Assembly (NCBI RefSeq): GCF_020042345.1
Contig: NZ_CP083387.1
Location: 62,001 to 126,000 of the forward strand
Direction of reading: 5' to 3'
Source of the DNA: Arachidicoccus terrestris
Lineage (GTDB): Bacteria > Bacteroidota > Bacteroidia > Chitinophagales > Chitinophagaceae
DNA: 64,000 nt
In this document: in pieces, positions 10,008-18,414 of the stretch
Numbering within the stretch: the stretch's first letter is position 1
Layout: the number at the start of each line of letters is the position of its first letter
Notes under the pieces: generated by a model
Databases searched by the model: none
Told to the model about the DNA's origin: nothing
The model's input: the letters and a program-made list of their open reading frames with translations, nothing else
Made by a program: the position numbers and the translations under genes

Positions 10008-10014
10008 AAGGAGG
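10008..10014 (+). promoter_or_regulatory. strong Shine-Dalgarno deciding the start of the Lys-rich protein
   Basis: AAGGAGG sits 8 bases before the ATG at 10023. This favours that start over an in-frame ATG at 9960, which would add a 21-residue unconserved-looking leader. Confidence 0.8.
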
Positions 10015-10022
10015 ATACGACT

Positions 10023-10751
10023 ATGATAACCAAAAAAACGCCTGTAAAAAGAAAAAAAACCGCCGATAAGGCATTAGCTGGCAAAAAAGCCGTTAAACAG
10101 CAAAAGAAAGTCAAAAAAGTTCCTGGCACCGATAGTTATAATCAAGTGAAGCGGTTTCAGGGCCAACAGTACACCGGCATGCAGATAGGCAGAAGTCATC
10201 ATTGGGATTATGACAAAGGAGACTGGAAAGAAACTAAAATCACACCTGATCTGTGGGAAATATCTTTCAACGTCACAAAAAGAAGAAAAGGCCGGGGGGC
10301 TCCAGAAGGTTCCGGTGTTCCGGTAGATACGGAGTACCATTGGTATATACTGGCCAATCAAACGGCAAAAAAATTAAACGCGAACGACTACAGCACTTCG
10401 ATGCATGGATTGAAATTCAAATTGGCACACAAAAGAGCCGATAAGCATAAATGGAGTGTGACCGGTCCTACACAGCGACAACATTTGATAAAATTTTTAA
10501 AAGATTTCATTGCTCAGCTGGAAAAAGATCCTGTACCGCTGGAATTCGACTATAAGGATGTCGTCTATAAAGGCGAGGGAATACCTATTGAACAAACTTG
10601 CCGTGATGGTGTTTGTTATGAATTGGATATTACATTAAACGATGAAAGTATGGGTATTATCCGCTGTACAAAAAGCGGTTGGAAGATGGACGGCATTGAA
10701 CAGGGCCTGGTGGACGCCATTGGAAATGAAATTTTCCTATACTTTGAATAA
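10023..10751 (+). CDS. unknown protein with Lys-rich N-terminal tail
   Basis: I do not recognise the family. The 242-residue product starts with about 33 residues dominated by Lys, Ala and Thr (MITKKTPVKRKKTADKALAG is the opening), resembling nucleic-acid-binding basic tails. A globular part from about residue 40 follows, rich in aromatic and charged residues and including HWYILANQTAKKLN and a CRDGVCYELD segment with two close cysteines. There is no signal peptide or membrane segment, so it is probably cytoplasmic. The start is set by a strong Shine-Dalgarno. It is divergent from the nucleotidyltransferase gene with a short shared upstream region, so a functional link is possible but unproven. 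Confidence 0.75.
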   Translation: MITKKTPVKRKKTADKALAGKKAVKQQKKVKKVPGTDSYNQVKRFQGQQYTGMQIGRSHHWDYDKGDWKETKITPDLWEISFNVTKRRKGRGAPEGSGVPVDTEYHWYILANQTAKKLNANDYSTSMHGLKFKLAHKRADKHKWSVTGPTQRQHLIKFLKDFIAQLEKDPVPLEFDYKDVVYKGEGIPIEQTCRDGVCYELDITLNDESMGIIRCTKSGWKMDGIEQGLVDAIGNEIFLYFE

Positions 10752-11065
10752 GTAAATACTTGCAGAAACCTCAATTGTATCAAATAGAACGTTGAGCTCA
10801 GCGCCATAATGACCACCCGTTCTCACAGTTATCAAAACAAGAATTTGCCGTTCTGTTATTACTCCTGGAAGGGCGGGGATTAAAGGAGATTCAAATATGA
10901 TCAATCCGGGCATTTCAGCGGTAAGCACCTTTCCGGTCATGGTATTTTAAAAAATTAAAGGTCAATAATCGGATGGAGCTGGCGAATCTGGCGAGCCACG
11001 TTAAAATCACCGCTGCCAATATCGAGGTTGAAGATAAATAGAATACGAATACATACTGGTTCATT
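10752..11065. other. convergent intergenic region, no gene recognised
   Basis: About 314 bases lie between two converging genes. The only curiosity is a 17-codon plus-strand frame at 10897-10950 preceded by AAAGGAG. I see no clear terminator hairpin, repeat or RNA gene. Confidence 0.4.
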
Positions 11066-13594
11066 TTACTGGCCTATACCACCCATCACAGGATCCGTTA
11101 TGCCTACTTCTCCTGTCTCTACCTTTCCTGCAAATCGCTTCACAAACGAACCGTTGTCCTTAGTTTTTATTGTAAAATCATACCAATGCTGCCGGCTTGT
11201 AATCACCAGCTCATAACGCTTTCCGACTCCCTTTTGGGTCCGAATCCTTTGAACGCGCGTTCCTGAACAGGCCTTATTGTCCAGCAATAAATCATAGGCT
11301 GTTTCATCCAGGCTTATTATAGTCAATAGCACATGGCCTGTCAGCTTAAAAGGCTTACGTTCTTCAGATTCATAACTACACTTGATCAGCAGCTTTGGAT
11401 CAGAAGCGCCTCCCTTAAAGGACCTGAAAAATCCATTGGGGCCATGCACTTCGATATGATACTTTTGTTTTGTAAAACTATTCAGTTTCCAGCTGTCAGA
11501 CAATTGATCTCCGGCACGAACACCGTAGAACCGATTATTAAATTGCTGATCTGTCGTGGCATCTTGCGTGCCGAAGACATACGCTGTAAAGGGCGCACCG
11601 GTAGCCTTATCTTTGAACAATTGATCACCAGCCATAAACCGGATGTCAAAAGCGGCACCGTTTTCAGACAAATTACCATCGACATAAAGTTCATAAGGCA
11701 AAGCACAGGACAGTTTTGTTCCTGGCTCCTGAACAGGTATCAGGGACCGGTAATCCTTATACCCCTTCAGCTCAGCGGCCTCCTTTGCGGACAACAGCCG
11801 GTAAGCATTCGGCAATTGCTTAAACCGGGCACCGTAAATTTCTTCAATGACTTGATTTCTAGTTTGCAGAGGCAACCCGGTATGCGCTTCCTCAAAGGGC
11901 GTAAAAGCGGAGGACAGGTTTCCGCAAATACTCCTTCGCCACTGACTAATATTCTCAATGTGGATATCTTTATTAAATTTTTTGTTGATAAAATGTTCCA
12001 GGAACTGCAAGGTGGAACTGTGATCAAACACCTCCGAGCATACTTTCCCTCCCCTGCTCCAGGGCGAGGCAATGATCATTGGCACTCTGAATCCGAGTCC
12101 GATGGGAGCCTCTCTGGCACTGTTCTCACTCACCCCTGCTTTGACCTGGTCCTTGATTCTGATCCATTCTTCTTCCGTATTGATGCCTTCAGAGACCAGA
12201 CCTGTATCCGGCTTGGCCGGATCAGGGACTGTAAAGGGTGGTATATGATCAAAATAGCCGTCATTCTCATCAAAAGTCAGAATAAAGATGGTCTTCCTCC
12301 ACACTTCCGGATTTTGAGTGAGTATATTCAATATTTCGGCGGTATACCAGGTACCATACCATGGCACTGTAGGATGATCTGAAAAATACTTAGGGGCCGC
12401 CAGCCAATTAACAGTCGCGAGCTTCCCCTCTTCTACGTCTTTTCTGAACTGATACAAAATATCCCCCTTGGGAATGGTGACTTCCCGCTGCGTTACCTGA
12501 TCGTTAAACCTAAAGGTCGACAGTGACCGGTAATCAGCATCCGCCTTATTGGTAATAAATGCGTTATGAAAGAGTTCTTTTTCACGTTCGGTTAATTTGT
12601 CAAAATTTTCCTGACTCCATTTGGCCAGTTGCATTTTCAGCGTTTTTACTTTCTGTTTCCGCCGAATTATTTTCTGTTTGATTTTATCCGTCTGCTCTGC
12701 TGCTCTCCCTAAAGTAAAAGTGATCTCATACTCTAATATCTCAATTTGCTTTCGGATTGTTTCTGTATAGCGAGAAGAGAATTTCACATTGTAGGCCTTC
12801 CAGAATTCCAGGATATTGCAGCCGAAATTCAAAAGCCAGTCCCTTTCTTGCCGGCTCATTAAAGCGCCGCAATACAGATCATTCTGATAGAATTTCCAGC
12901 TGATATTATGGTCTTGCAAAAGCTCGGGAAAAGTCTTCCATTCCAGCCGCCCAAATGCATAATCCTTATTATCCAAATAAGCTTTTACCCCCCAGTCTTC
13001 CTGATGGGTTATTTTGCCTGTCCAGAAATACGCTCTGTTAGGCGTGGTAGAACCCATTAAAGAACAGAAATTATGATCACAAACGGTAAATGCATCTGCA
13101 AGCGCATAATCGAAAGGAAGATCTTCCCGGTTGTAATAGCCCATTGTCAACGGTAGGTCCTTATATTGCTTATTACCGGATCTTTTGGTTTCCAGCCACC
13201 GGTCATACTGTCCATTATTCCACGCATCTATTTGACTGGCCCTGCTATGCGGCAGCGAACCTGTCCAGGCAGACTTCGTTTCTTTAATATTAAGCCGAAA
13301 AGGAGGTACCACCGTTCCGTCCCCGTAGGACTGGCACCATACAGGGCGTCCATTGGGCAGCCTGACTGCTCTTGGATCATTAAAGCCTCTGACACCTTTA
13401 AGCATTCCGAAACAATGATCAAAAGAACGGTTTTCCTGCATTAAAATAACAATATGCGCAGCGTCCAAATACGTACTCCCTTTTTGGGGATCAATACTCA
13501 ATGCTTTACGAATGGCGGCCGGCAGGACTGAAGATATACCCACCGAACCTGAGAGTAAAATCGCTTTTTTCAGAAAATCCCTTCTGGTATCCAT
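11066..13594 (-). CDS. phosphocholine-type phospholipase C, TAT-exported
   Basis: Predicted to hydrolyse phosphatidylcholine-like lipids to diacylglycerol and phosphocholine outside the cytoplasm. The 842 residues open with a twin-arginine signal (DTRRDFLKKAILLSG), matching the family's folded export. The phosphoesterase domain starts with the ENRSFDHCFGML metal-site motif at about residue 54 and includes PNRAYFWTG and DENDGYFDH. Two C-terminal beta domains of the DUF756 type lie at about 625-735 and 748-830. A charged, possibly coiled-coil segment interrupts the catalytic domain near 270-330. It is the last gene of a susC-susD-MFS-FAD unit, 15 bases after the oxidoreductase, an unusual setting for a phospholipase. 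Confidence 0.92.
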   Translation of the reverse strand: MDTRRDFLKKAILLSGSVGISSVLPAAIRKALSIDPQKGSTYLDAAHIVILMQENRSFDHCFGMLKGVRGFNDPRAVRLPNGRPVWCQSYGDGTVVPPFRLNIKETKSAWTGSLPHSRASQIDAWNNGQYDRWLETKRSGNKQYKDLPLTMGYYNREDLPFDYALADAFTVCDHNFCSLMGSTTPNRAYFWTGKITHQEDWGVKAYLDNKDYAFGRLEWKTFPELLQDHNISWKFYQNDLYCGALMSRQERDWLLNFGCNILEFWKAYNVKFSSRYTETIRKQIEILEYEITFTLGRAAEQTDKIKQKIIRRKQKVKTLKMQLAKWSQENFDKLTEREKELFHNAFITNKADADYRSLSTFRFNDQVTQREVTIPKGDILYQFRKDVEEGKLATVNWLAAPKYFSDHPTVPWYGTWYTAEILNILTQNPEVWRKTIFILTFDENDGYFDHIPPFTVPDPAKPDTGLVSEGINTEEEWIRIKDQVKAGVSENSAREAPIGLGFRVPMIIASPWSRGGKVCSEVFDHSSTLQFLEHFINKKFNKDIHIENISQWRRSICGNLSSAFTPFEEAHTGLPLQTRNQVIEEIYGARFKQLPNAYRLLSAKEAAELKGYKDYRSLIPVQEPGTKLSCALPYELYVDGNLSENGAAFDIRFMAGDQLFKDKATGAPFTAYVFGTQDATTDQQFNNRFYGVRAGDQLSDSWKLNSFTKQKYHIEVHGPNGFFRSFKGGASDPKLLIKCSYESEERKPFKLTGHVLLTIISLDETAYDLLLDNKACSGTRVQRIRTQKGVGKRYELVITSRQHWYDFTIKTKDNGSFVKRFAGKVETGEVGITDPVMGGIGQ

Positions 13595-13609
13595 AACATT
13601 ATTTTGTTT

Positions 13610-15025
13610 TCAGCCTAGCTGGTTATCATTTGCATGACTATACCGTTTCTCAACATGATCACCCAAAAAAGCGCCCTTATCCAGCAGTTCTTTTTGTAGT
13701 TGTCTGACATCGATATCCCTGGGATAGCTATTTTGTCGTACTGCCAGACCGGCCGCCCTGCCTGCCGCTTCTCCCAGTGCCATGCAAGTAGCCATTACCC
13801 TTGTCGAAGACATGGCCTCATGTGTTGTGGAGATACAGCGGCCAGCCACCAAAAGGTTTTCAACACCAAGTGGCACCAGCGACCTGAAAGGGATATCGTA
13901 ACAGTCACCGCACCACTCCAGGGTACATCCACCTCCCTGGGGATGATGCAGATCTAAGGGATAACTGGCAACTGCGATAACATCCTCAAACCTCCTGCAA
14001 CTCAATATATCTTTACCGGTCATTACGTATGCCCCGACAATCCTTCGCGTTTCCCGGATACCGAGAAAGGGCGCCATTTTGGTAAAGTAGGCTTTTTCAA
14101 ATCCTGGCACATATTTGATCAAATATTTTTGAATATCTTCTATCTGTTCACGGCCTTTGATCTCGCCATAAGTCAGGCTGTCGGGATCCACTCCGTTTAC
14201 ACCGGCAACAGCAGACATATTGATCCAGGCTTCCCCTTGCCGAAGCCCGGTTATTATAATCGTACGCTGTGTAGGTAAATTGAAGCCGTCTGCCCTGCCC
14301 TTTTCCATGAGTGTCCGTAACCCCACCACAATAAATTGATTATTCTGACCGAAGTATGCATTGGGAATAAAATCTGTCAAATAAGTTCTGGGCTCATGGG
14401 CAATGCTCATGCGAAGTTTTTCGGTATCTACACCTGCCATGCAAAACATCAGGGTCGGCGGCTGTACGCCACCTTTTTCATCGCCCTGTTCACATGGTAC
14501 ACCTGCCCGAAAGGCCACATCTGCATCTCCCGTACAATCAATAACAGTCTTTGCCAAAATAACCTGTCGTCCTGCCTTCGTTTCTATAATAACCCCTTTT
14601 AAATCCATGCCCTCCATTACCACATCTACAAAATACGTATAGAGCATAATTTCCACACCTGATTCAACCATTAAAGCAAGCGCCTCTGTTTTAACGGCTT
14701 CCGGCTCCACCAGTGTAATTCCCATATGCAGCGGGCAAGGCCGATGCTCACTGGCTGCATTTCTGGCCCGTAATCGCTGAATGAACCGGTCCGGCAATCC
14801 TTTAATGATCTGCTTTTGCTTCTGGCTGAGAAAACCCAGCACCGGTAGTCCAATGGTCATATTACCACCTAAGAAACTCCGGTTGTCTATCAGTAATACT
14901 TTGTGCCCCCCTTCAGCGGCCGCCTCAGCAGCCATGAGTCCCGACGGACCACCTCCAACTATCAGAATATCCACTTCTTTGCGCACAGATAAATATCTTT
15001 CCTGTTCTGTTATTTTCGTTGCCAT
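13610..15025 (-). CDS. FAD-dependent oxidoreductase (FAD_oxidored type)
   Basis: Flavoprotein with an N-terminal dinucleotide-binding motif GGGPSG at residues 24-29, an IDCTGDADVA segment and a C-terminal FAD-contact region (LLVAGRCISTTHEAMSSTRV). The 471-residue length fits the PF12831-like group often found in PULs. The substrate is not readable. No export signal is visible, so it is probably cytoplasmic. It starts 1 base from the end of the upstream transporter gene and ends 15 bases before the phospholipase, indicating one operon. It may oxidise the compound imported by the neighbouring MFS protein, by inference from adjacency. Confidence 0.87.
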   Translation of the reverse strand: MATKITEQERYLSVRKEVDILIVGGGPSGLMAAEAAAEGGHKVLLIDNRSFLGGNMTIGLPVLGFLSQKQKQIIKGLPDRFIQRLRARNAASEHRPCPLHMGITLVEPEAVKTEALALMVESGVEIMLYTYFVDVVMEGMDLKGVIIETKAGRQVILAKTVIDCTGDADVAFRAGVPCEQGDEKGGVQPPTLMFCMAGVDTEKLRMSIAHEPRTYLTDFIPNAYFGQNNQFIVVGLRTLMEKGRADGFNLPTQRTIIITGLRQGEAWINMSAVAGVNGVDPDSLTYGEIKGREQIEDIQKYLIKYVPGFEKAYFTKMAPFLGIRETRRIVGAYVMTGKDILSCRRFEDVIAVASYPLDLHHPQGGGCTLEWCGDCYDIPFRSLVPLGVENLLVAGRCISTTHEAMSSTRVMATCMALGEAAGRAAGLAVRQNSYPRDIDVRQLQKELLDKGAFLGDHVEKRYSHANDNQLG

Positions 15026-15026
15026 A

Positions 15027-16313
15027 TCATTTTGTTAATACGTTGAAATTACTTCTCTTGGCAGCTCCCGTCGCCTGCTCAGCGGGAGGTCTTTCCGGCC
15101 TGACCATACACCACAAAATACACAGCGAAACAGGGTGCAGAAAAGCCATAACCATAAATAAACGATGGGTGCTCACTGTTCCCAGATAACGCCCTAAAAC
15201 ATAATTAAACAACACGGCGCCTATGGCGCCAAAGCCTGCGGTGATCCCTAACACGCTGGCAACATTGCCTACCGGAAAAACCTCGGAGACGACAACGGCA
15301 ATGGAGTAAAGCCAGCTAATACACATGGCTGCTACCAGGCTAAACACCAGGATCGTCCAGGCCGCACCGGGCAAATAAGGTGTCAGCACACAAAGCGGGG
15401 CTACGATTACGGTCCAGGAAAGCATTGTTTTACGAGCCATAAGTGGCTTCCTGCCTTTCCGTACCATCCGGTCGGACCAGGCGGAAGTACCAATACCTCC
15501 TATATCTGCAATGAGAAACGGAATCCAACCGAACATCCCAATTTCCGCCAAAGAGAGCCCGGAATGATCCTGCAGATAGCCCGGCAGCCAGAACAGGCAG
15601 AAATACCAAACCGGATCACTGATAAAACGAATTAAGATAATCCCCCAAAGACTTTTTGTCTTCCACAGTGCTTTCCATTTAAACGAAATGGTTCGGGACA
15701 TCCCCGAAGATTCAGCGGCTTCTTTAGCTATCCTCTCAGGGGGATCCTGATAGACCAGCAGCCATAACACGGCTATTAATAATCCGACAATACCGGTACT
15801 GATAAAAGCATAATGCCAGCCGTATTGGATCGCTATCCACGCGACAAGCGGCGGTGCGATAATGGCTCCAATGGAGCTTCCTGCCACACTGAGACTATTG
15901 GCAGTAGCGCGGAGTTTTCCGGAGAACCAGACAGTGACCGCCTTTAACTGCGCCGGAAAATTGGTCGGTTCCGCAAGGCCCAGAACAGCTCTGAAAAAGC
16001 CAAACATGCCAATCGACCGTGAAAGTCCCCCGCCGATGCTGGCAACTCCCCAGCTCAATACACCAATAAACATCACCAGCCGGGCGCCGAACCGATCCAC
16101 CAGCCAGCCTGCCACCGGATACATCAAGGCATAACAAACCGTAAAAACATTGACCAGCATCGCATAGCCGGCATTGGTCATATGGAACTGCTTTTCCAGC
16201 ACGGGCTTAAGGATCGACAGCAATTGCCTGTCTACATAATTGAAAACAATTGCCAAGAAAATAGTAAAGACAATGACCCATCGGCGTCTTTCAGGAATCA
16301 GGAAGCTGGCCAT
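15027..16313 (-). CDS. MFS transporter, anion:cation symporter (hexuronate-type) family
   Basis: Inner-membrane symporter with 12 predicted helices in 428 residues. The start FNYVDRQLLSILKP and the conserved VDRFGARLVMFIG loop resemble the ACS family, which includes ExuT-like hexuronate and other organic-acid carriers. The exact substrate cannot be assigned. It lies between susD and the FAD oxidoreductase on the same strand and would move the product released by the outer-membrane system into the cytoplasm. The gap to susD is 243 bases and contains a weak 6-base GC hairpin (16441-16475) that could attenuate read-through. Confidence 0.88.
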   Translation of the reverse strand: MASFLIPERRRWVIVFTIFLAIVFNYVDRQLLSILKPVLEKQFHMTNAGYAMLVNVFTVCYALMYPVAGWLVDRFGARLVMFIGVLSWGVASIGGGLSRSIGMFGFFRAVLGLAEPTNFPAQLKAVTVWFSGKLRATANSLSVAGSSIGAIIAPPLVAWIAIQYGWHYAFISTGIVGLLIAVLWLLVYQDPPERIAKEAAESSGMSRTISFKWKALWKTKSLWGIILIRFISDPVWYFCLFWLPGYLQDHSGLSLAEIGMFGWIPFLIADIGGIGTSAWSDRMVRKGRKPLMARKTMLSWTVIVAPLCVLTPYLPGAAWTILVFSLVAAMCISWLYSIAVVVSEVFPVGNVASVLGITAGFGAIGAVLFNYVLGRYLGTVSTHRLFMVMAFLHPVSLCILWCMVRPERPPAEQATGAAKRSNFNVLTK

Positions 16314-16556
16314 ATATTTTTAGTTTCTACATCAATATGCTGAATGAAAAAGATAGATGTTATTTACCCGGCGCATACTGCTTTTGCTTGTGTCAGATGA
16401 TAGAAAAGCCACCAGACGGGTTGCATAAACGAATAGGAACGGCGGCCTTTTTGCTCGCCACAATTTACAGCCGCCGTATTACATACCCCTGCTTTCATAT
16501 GAATAGATTCAGTCAGGTTTATGGCCGTACCGGCACCATAATATCATTTTTTGGCC

Positions 16557-18389
16557 CTATGGATGATCCCAGCCGGGGTTCTGTTCCAGGTTTGGGTTCA
16601 ACACCAGCTCATCGTAGTCAATCGGATAATAGTATTTATAATCCTCCCACTGCCTGGTAATATTGTTCAACCAGATAATATTACCACTGCTGCCTTCAGA
16701 AAGCTTTGCCTGGTCATTGTCAATCAGATAATAGTAAACACCGCTCTGTTTCTTAGCCGGTATTTTAGTAACAAAACAGACATCATTCTTGCCGTCTTCA
16801 TTGAGATCGTACAGGGTATTCATTTCAGGCACATAAATACCTTTATAAGGCATGGTGAGCAGATCACCGCATTTCCATCTGAACAGGTCATCATAACGGA
16901 AGCCTTCCAAGGCCAGTTCGATGCCTCTTTCCCTGCGGATCTCCAGCAATGCCGGATCGGAAATACCTTTAAAATAATGTTGTTGAAGATAAGGATCTGC
17001 CACTTTCGGCATATCCGTATTCGTAATACCTGCTCTCGCCCTCAATACAGCGATCGTATTATCCCAGTCGGCATCCTCAAAGGTGCCTAATTCTGCCTTT
17101 GCCTCCGCATAGTTCAATAAAACCTCCGCATAGCGAATTATGGGAATTGAGTTGGTATTTTTAGCAATCCCGTCGGTCGCCTTGTCATCCAGGGTGAACT
17201 TTAGCGGTTCATAACCCGTATAAGTGTAGGTAAAATCAGGCGGCGCCGCACTGCCGTCGCCTCTTTTGTAATCTCCCATGCGAATGGTCTGCTGCAACCT
17301 GAGATCCCTGTCTTTGACTTCCTGGGGAAAAGGTGCACTGTCAAATCCCGCTTTATCTGTATAGCGGGATCCATCTCTGTTCAAATACGTATCTATAAAA
17401 GTCTTACTAAAACTAAGCCGGTTACCATAGGTGGCGCTGGTAAAATACCAGTTAGCATCATTAAACACCTGTAAATCTCCGTTACAGACATAAGCCAGGA
17501 TTGTCTCATCAGCGGGCGGTTCCTGGCTGATAAAAAGTTCCCGGTAGCTTAACGCCGGATGCCCCCCATCCACGTGAATAGAATATTGGTGGCTGTTCAT
17601 CACTTCCTCAGCTGCCTGTGCAGCACTGGTCAGCCATTTTTGGGCTGTACCCTGTAAGTTCAGTTCTGTGTGATATTTCCGGTAGGTTCCTTCATACAGA
17701 CAGACCCTGGATTTGAATGCCAATGCCACCCATTTGGTGATTTGAGAAGCGGTATTATCCTTGGCATCATCTATGTGCGCGCAGGCATAATCCAGATCAG
17801 CCAGAACGCTGTCCATCACGAGGCTCCGTGCGTCTCTTGCTTTATAGAGCGCGGTATCATCAATGCCCAGCGGTTTATTATACCAAGGCACATCTCCATA
17901 ACGCTGCACTTTGTCATAATAGAACCAGGCCCGGAAAAAACGGGCAATACCCTCAAAATGTTCTTTTCGGGTATGGTCAATAGCTGCTGTCTGATAATGC
18001 TCCAGAAAATAATTGACGTTGCGCAGATCTCCCCAACTCCAGCTACTTGCCTGGGTAGCGGAGAACGCTCCGGGGATCAGATAGGCGGAAACTGATTTAC
18101 CAGCACCATAATCACTTAAGACATCACCCCGGATAATATCATTTCCCGAAGGCAATATTTTATAAAAGGAATTCACATAAAGCTGGAGATCCTTTTCGGT
18201 ATTAAAAGCTGTATTGGGTGTGAGTTTATCGAAGGGCTCCAGATCCAGCGCATGCTTACCGCAACTGCTTAAAAAGGCGATCACCAGTACCAGTAAGGTC
18301 CAGCGAACCTTACCGGCCGCTGCCAGACCATAGCTTAACCTATGATTTGCATCTGTATAACTAGTTGTCAGAATCGTATTATTTTTCAT
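16557..18389 (-). CDS. SusD/RagB-family lipoprotein
   Basis: SusC partner on the cell surface, 610 residues and long for the family. A long n-region leads to a hydrophobic stretch ending in the lipobox FLSSC (Cys about 43). Family marks: NTAFNTEKDLQLYVNSFY near the N-terminus, IPIIRYAEVLLNYAEAKAELG, and RRERGIELALEGFRYDDLFRW toward the C-terminus. It lies 25 bases after susC. The downstream transporter, oxidoreductase and phospholipase genes suggest a substrate other than a simple polysaccharide, but this protein alone does not reveal it. Confidence 0.95.
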   Translation of the reverse strand: MKNNTILTTSYTDANHRLSYGLAAAGKVRWTLLVLVIAFLSSCGKHALDLEPFDKLTPNTAFNTEKDLQLYVNSFYKILPSGNDIIRGDVLSDYGAGKSVSAYLIPGAFSATQASSWSWGDLRNVNYFLEHYQTAAIDHTRKEHFEGIARFFRAWFYYDKVQRYGDVPWYNKPLGIDDTALYKARDARSLVMDSVLADLDYACAHIDDAKDNTASQITKWVALAFKSRVCLYEGTYRKYHTELNLQGTAQKWLTSAAQAAEEVMNSHQYSIHVDGGHPALSYRELFISQEPPADETILAYVCNGDLQVFNDANWYFTSATYGNRLSFSKTFIDTYLNRDGSRYTDKAGFDSAPFPQEVKDRDLRLQQTIRMGDYKRGDGSAAPPDFTYTYTGYEPLKFTLDDKATDGIAKNTNSIPIIRYAEVLLNYAEAKAELGTFEDADWDNTIAVLRARAGITNTDMPKVADPYLQQHYFKGISDPALLEIRRERGIELALEGFRYDDLFRWKCGDLLTMPYKGIYVPEMNTLYDLNEDGKNDVCFVTKIPAKKQSGVYYYLIDNDQAKLSEGSSGNIIWLNNITRQWEDYKYYYPIDYDELVLNPNLEQNPGWDHP

Positions 18390-18414
18390 CGTATTTTAGT
18401 TAAGTTAAGTTTAA

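Noticed and set aside
10897-10950. 17-codon frame preceded by AAAGGAG
   Set aside because: Too short to judge; the Shine-Dalgarno-like sequence alone is weak evidence.
11333-12382. Long plus-strand open frame of 349 codons inside the phospholipase C gene
   Set aside because: It is fully antisense to a protein with clear family motifs, its own translation shows no family features, and the length is explained by the codon bias of the real gene.
16441-16475. Terminator between susD and the MFS gene
   Set aside because: Only a 6-base stem with a 23-base loop and no U-run; too weak to split the operon with confidence.
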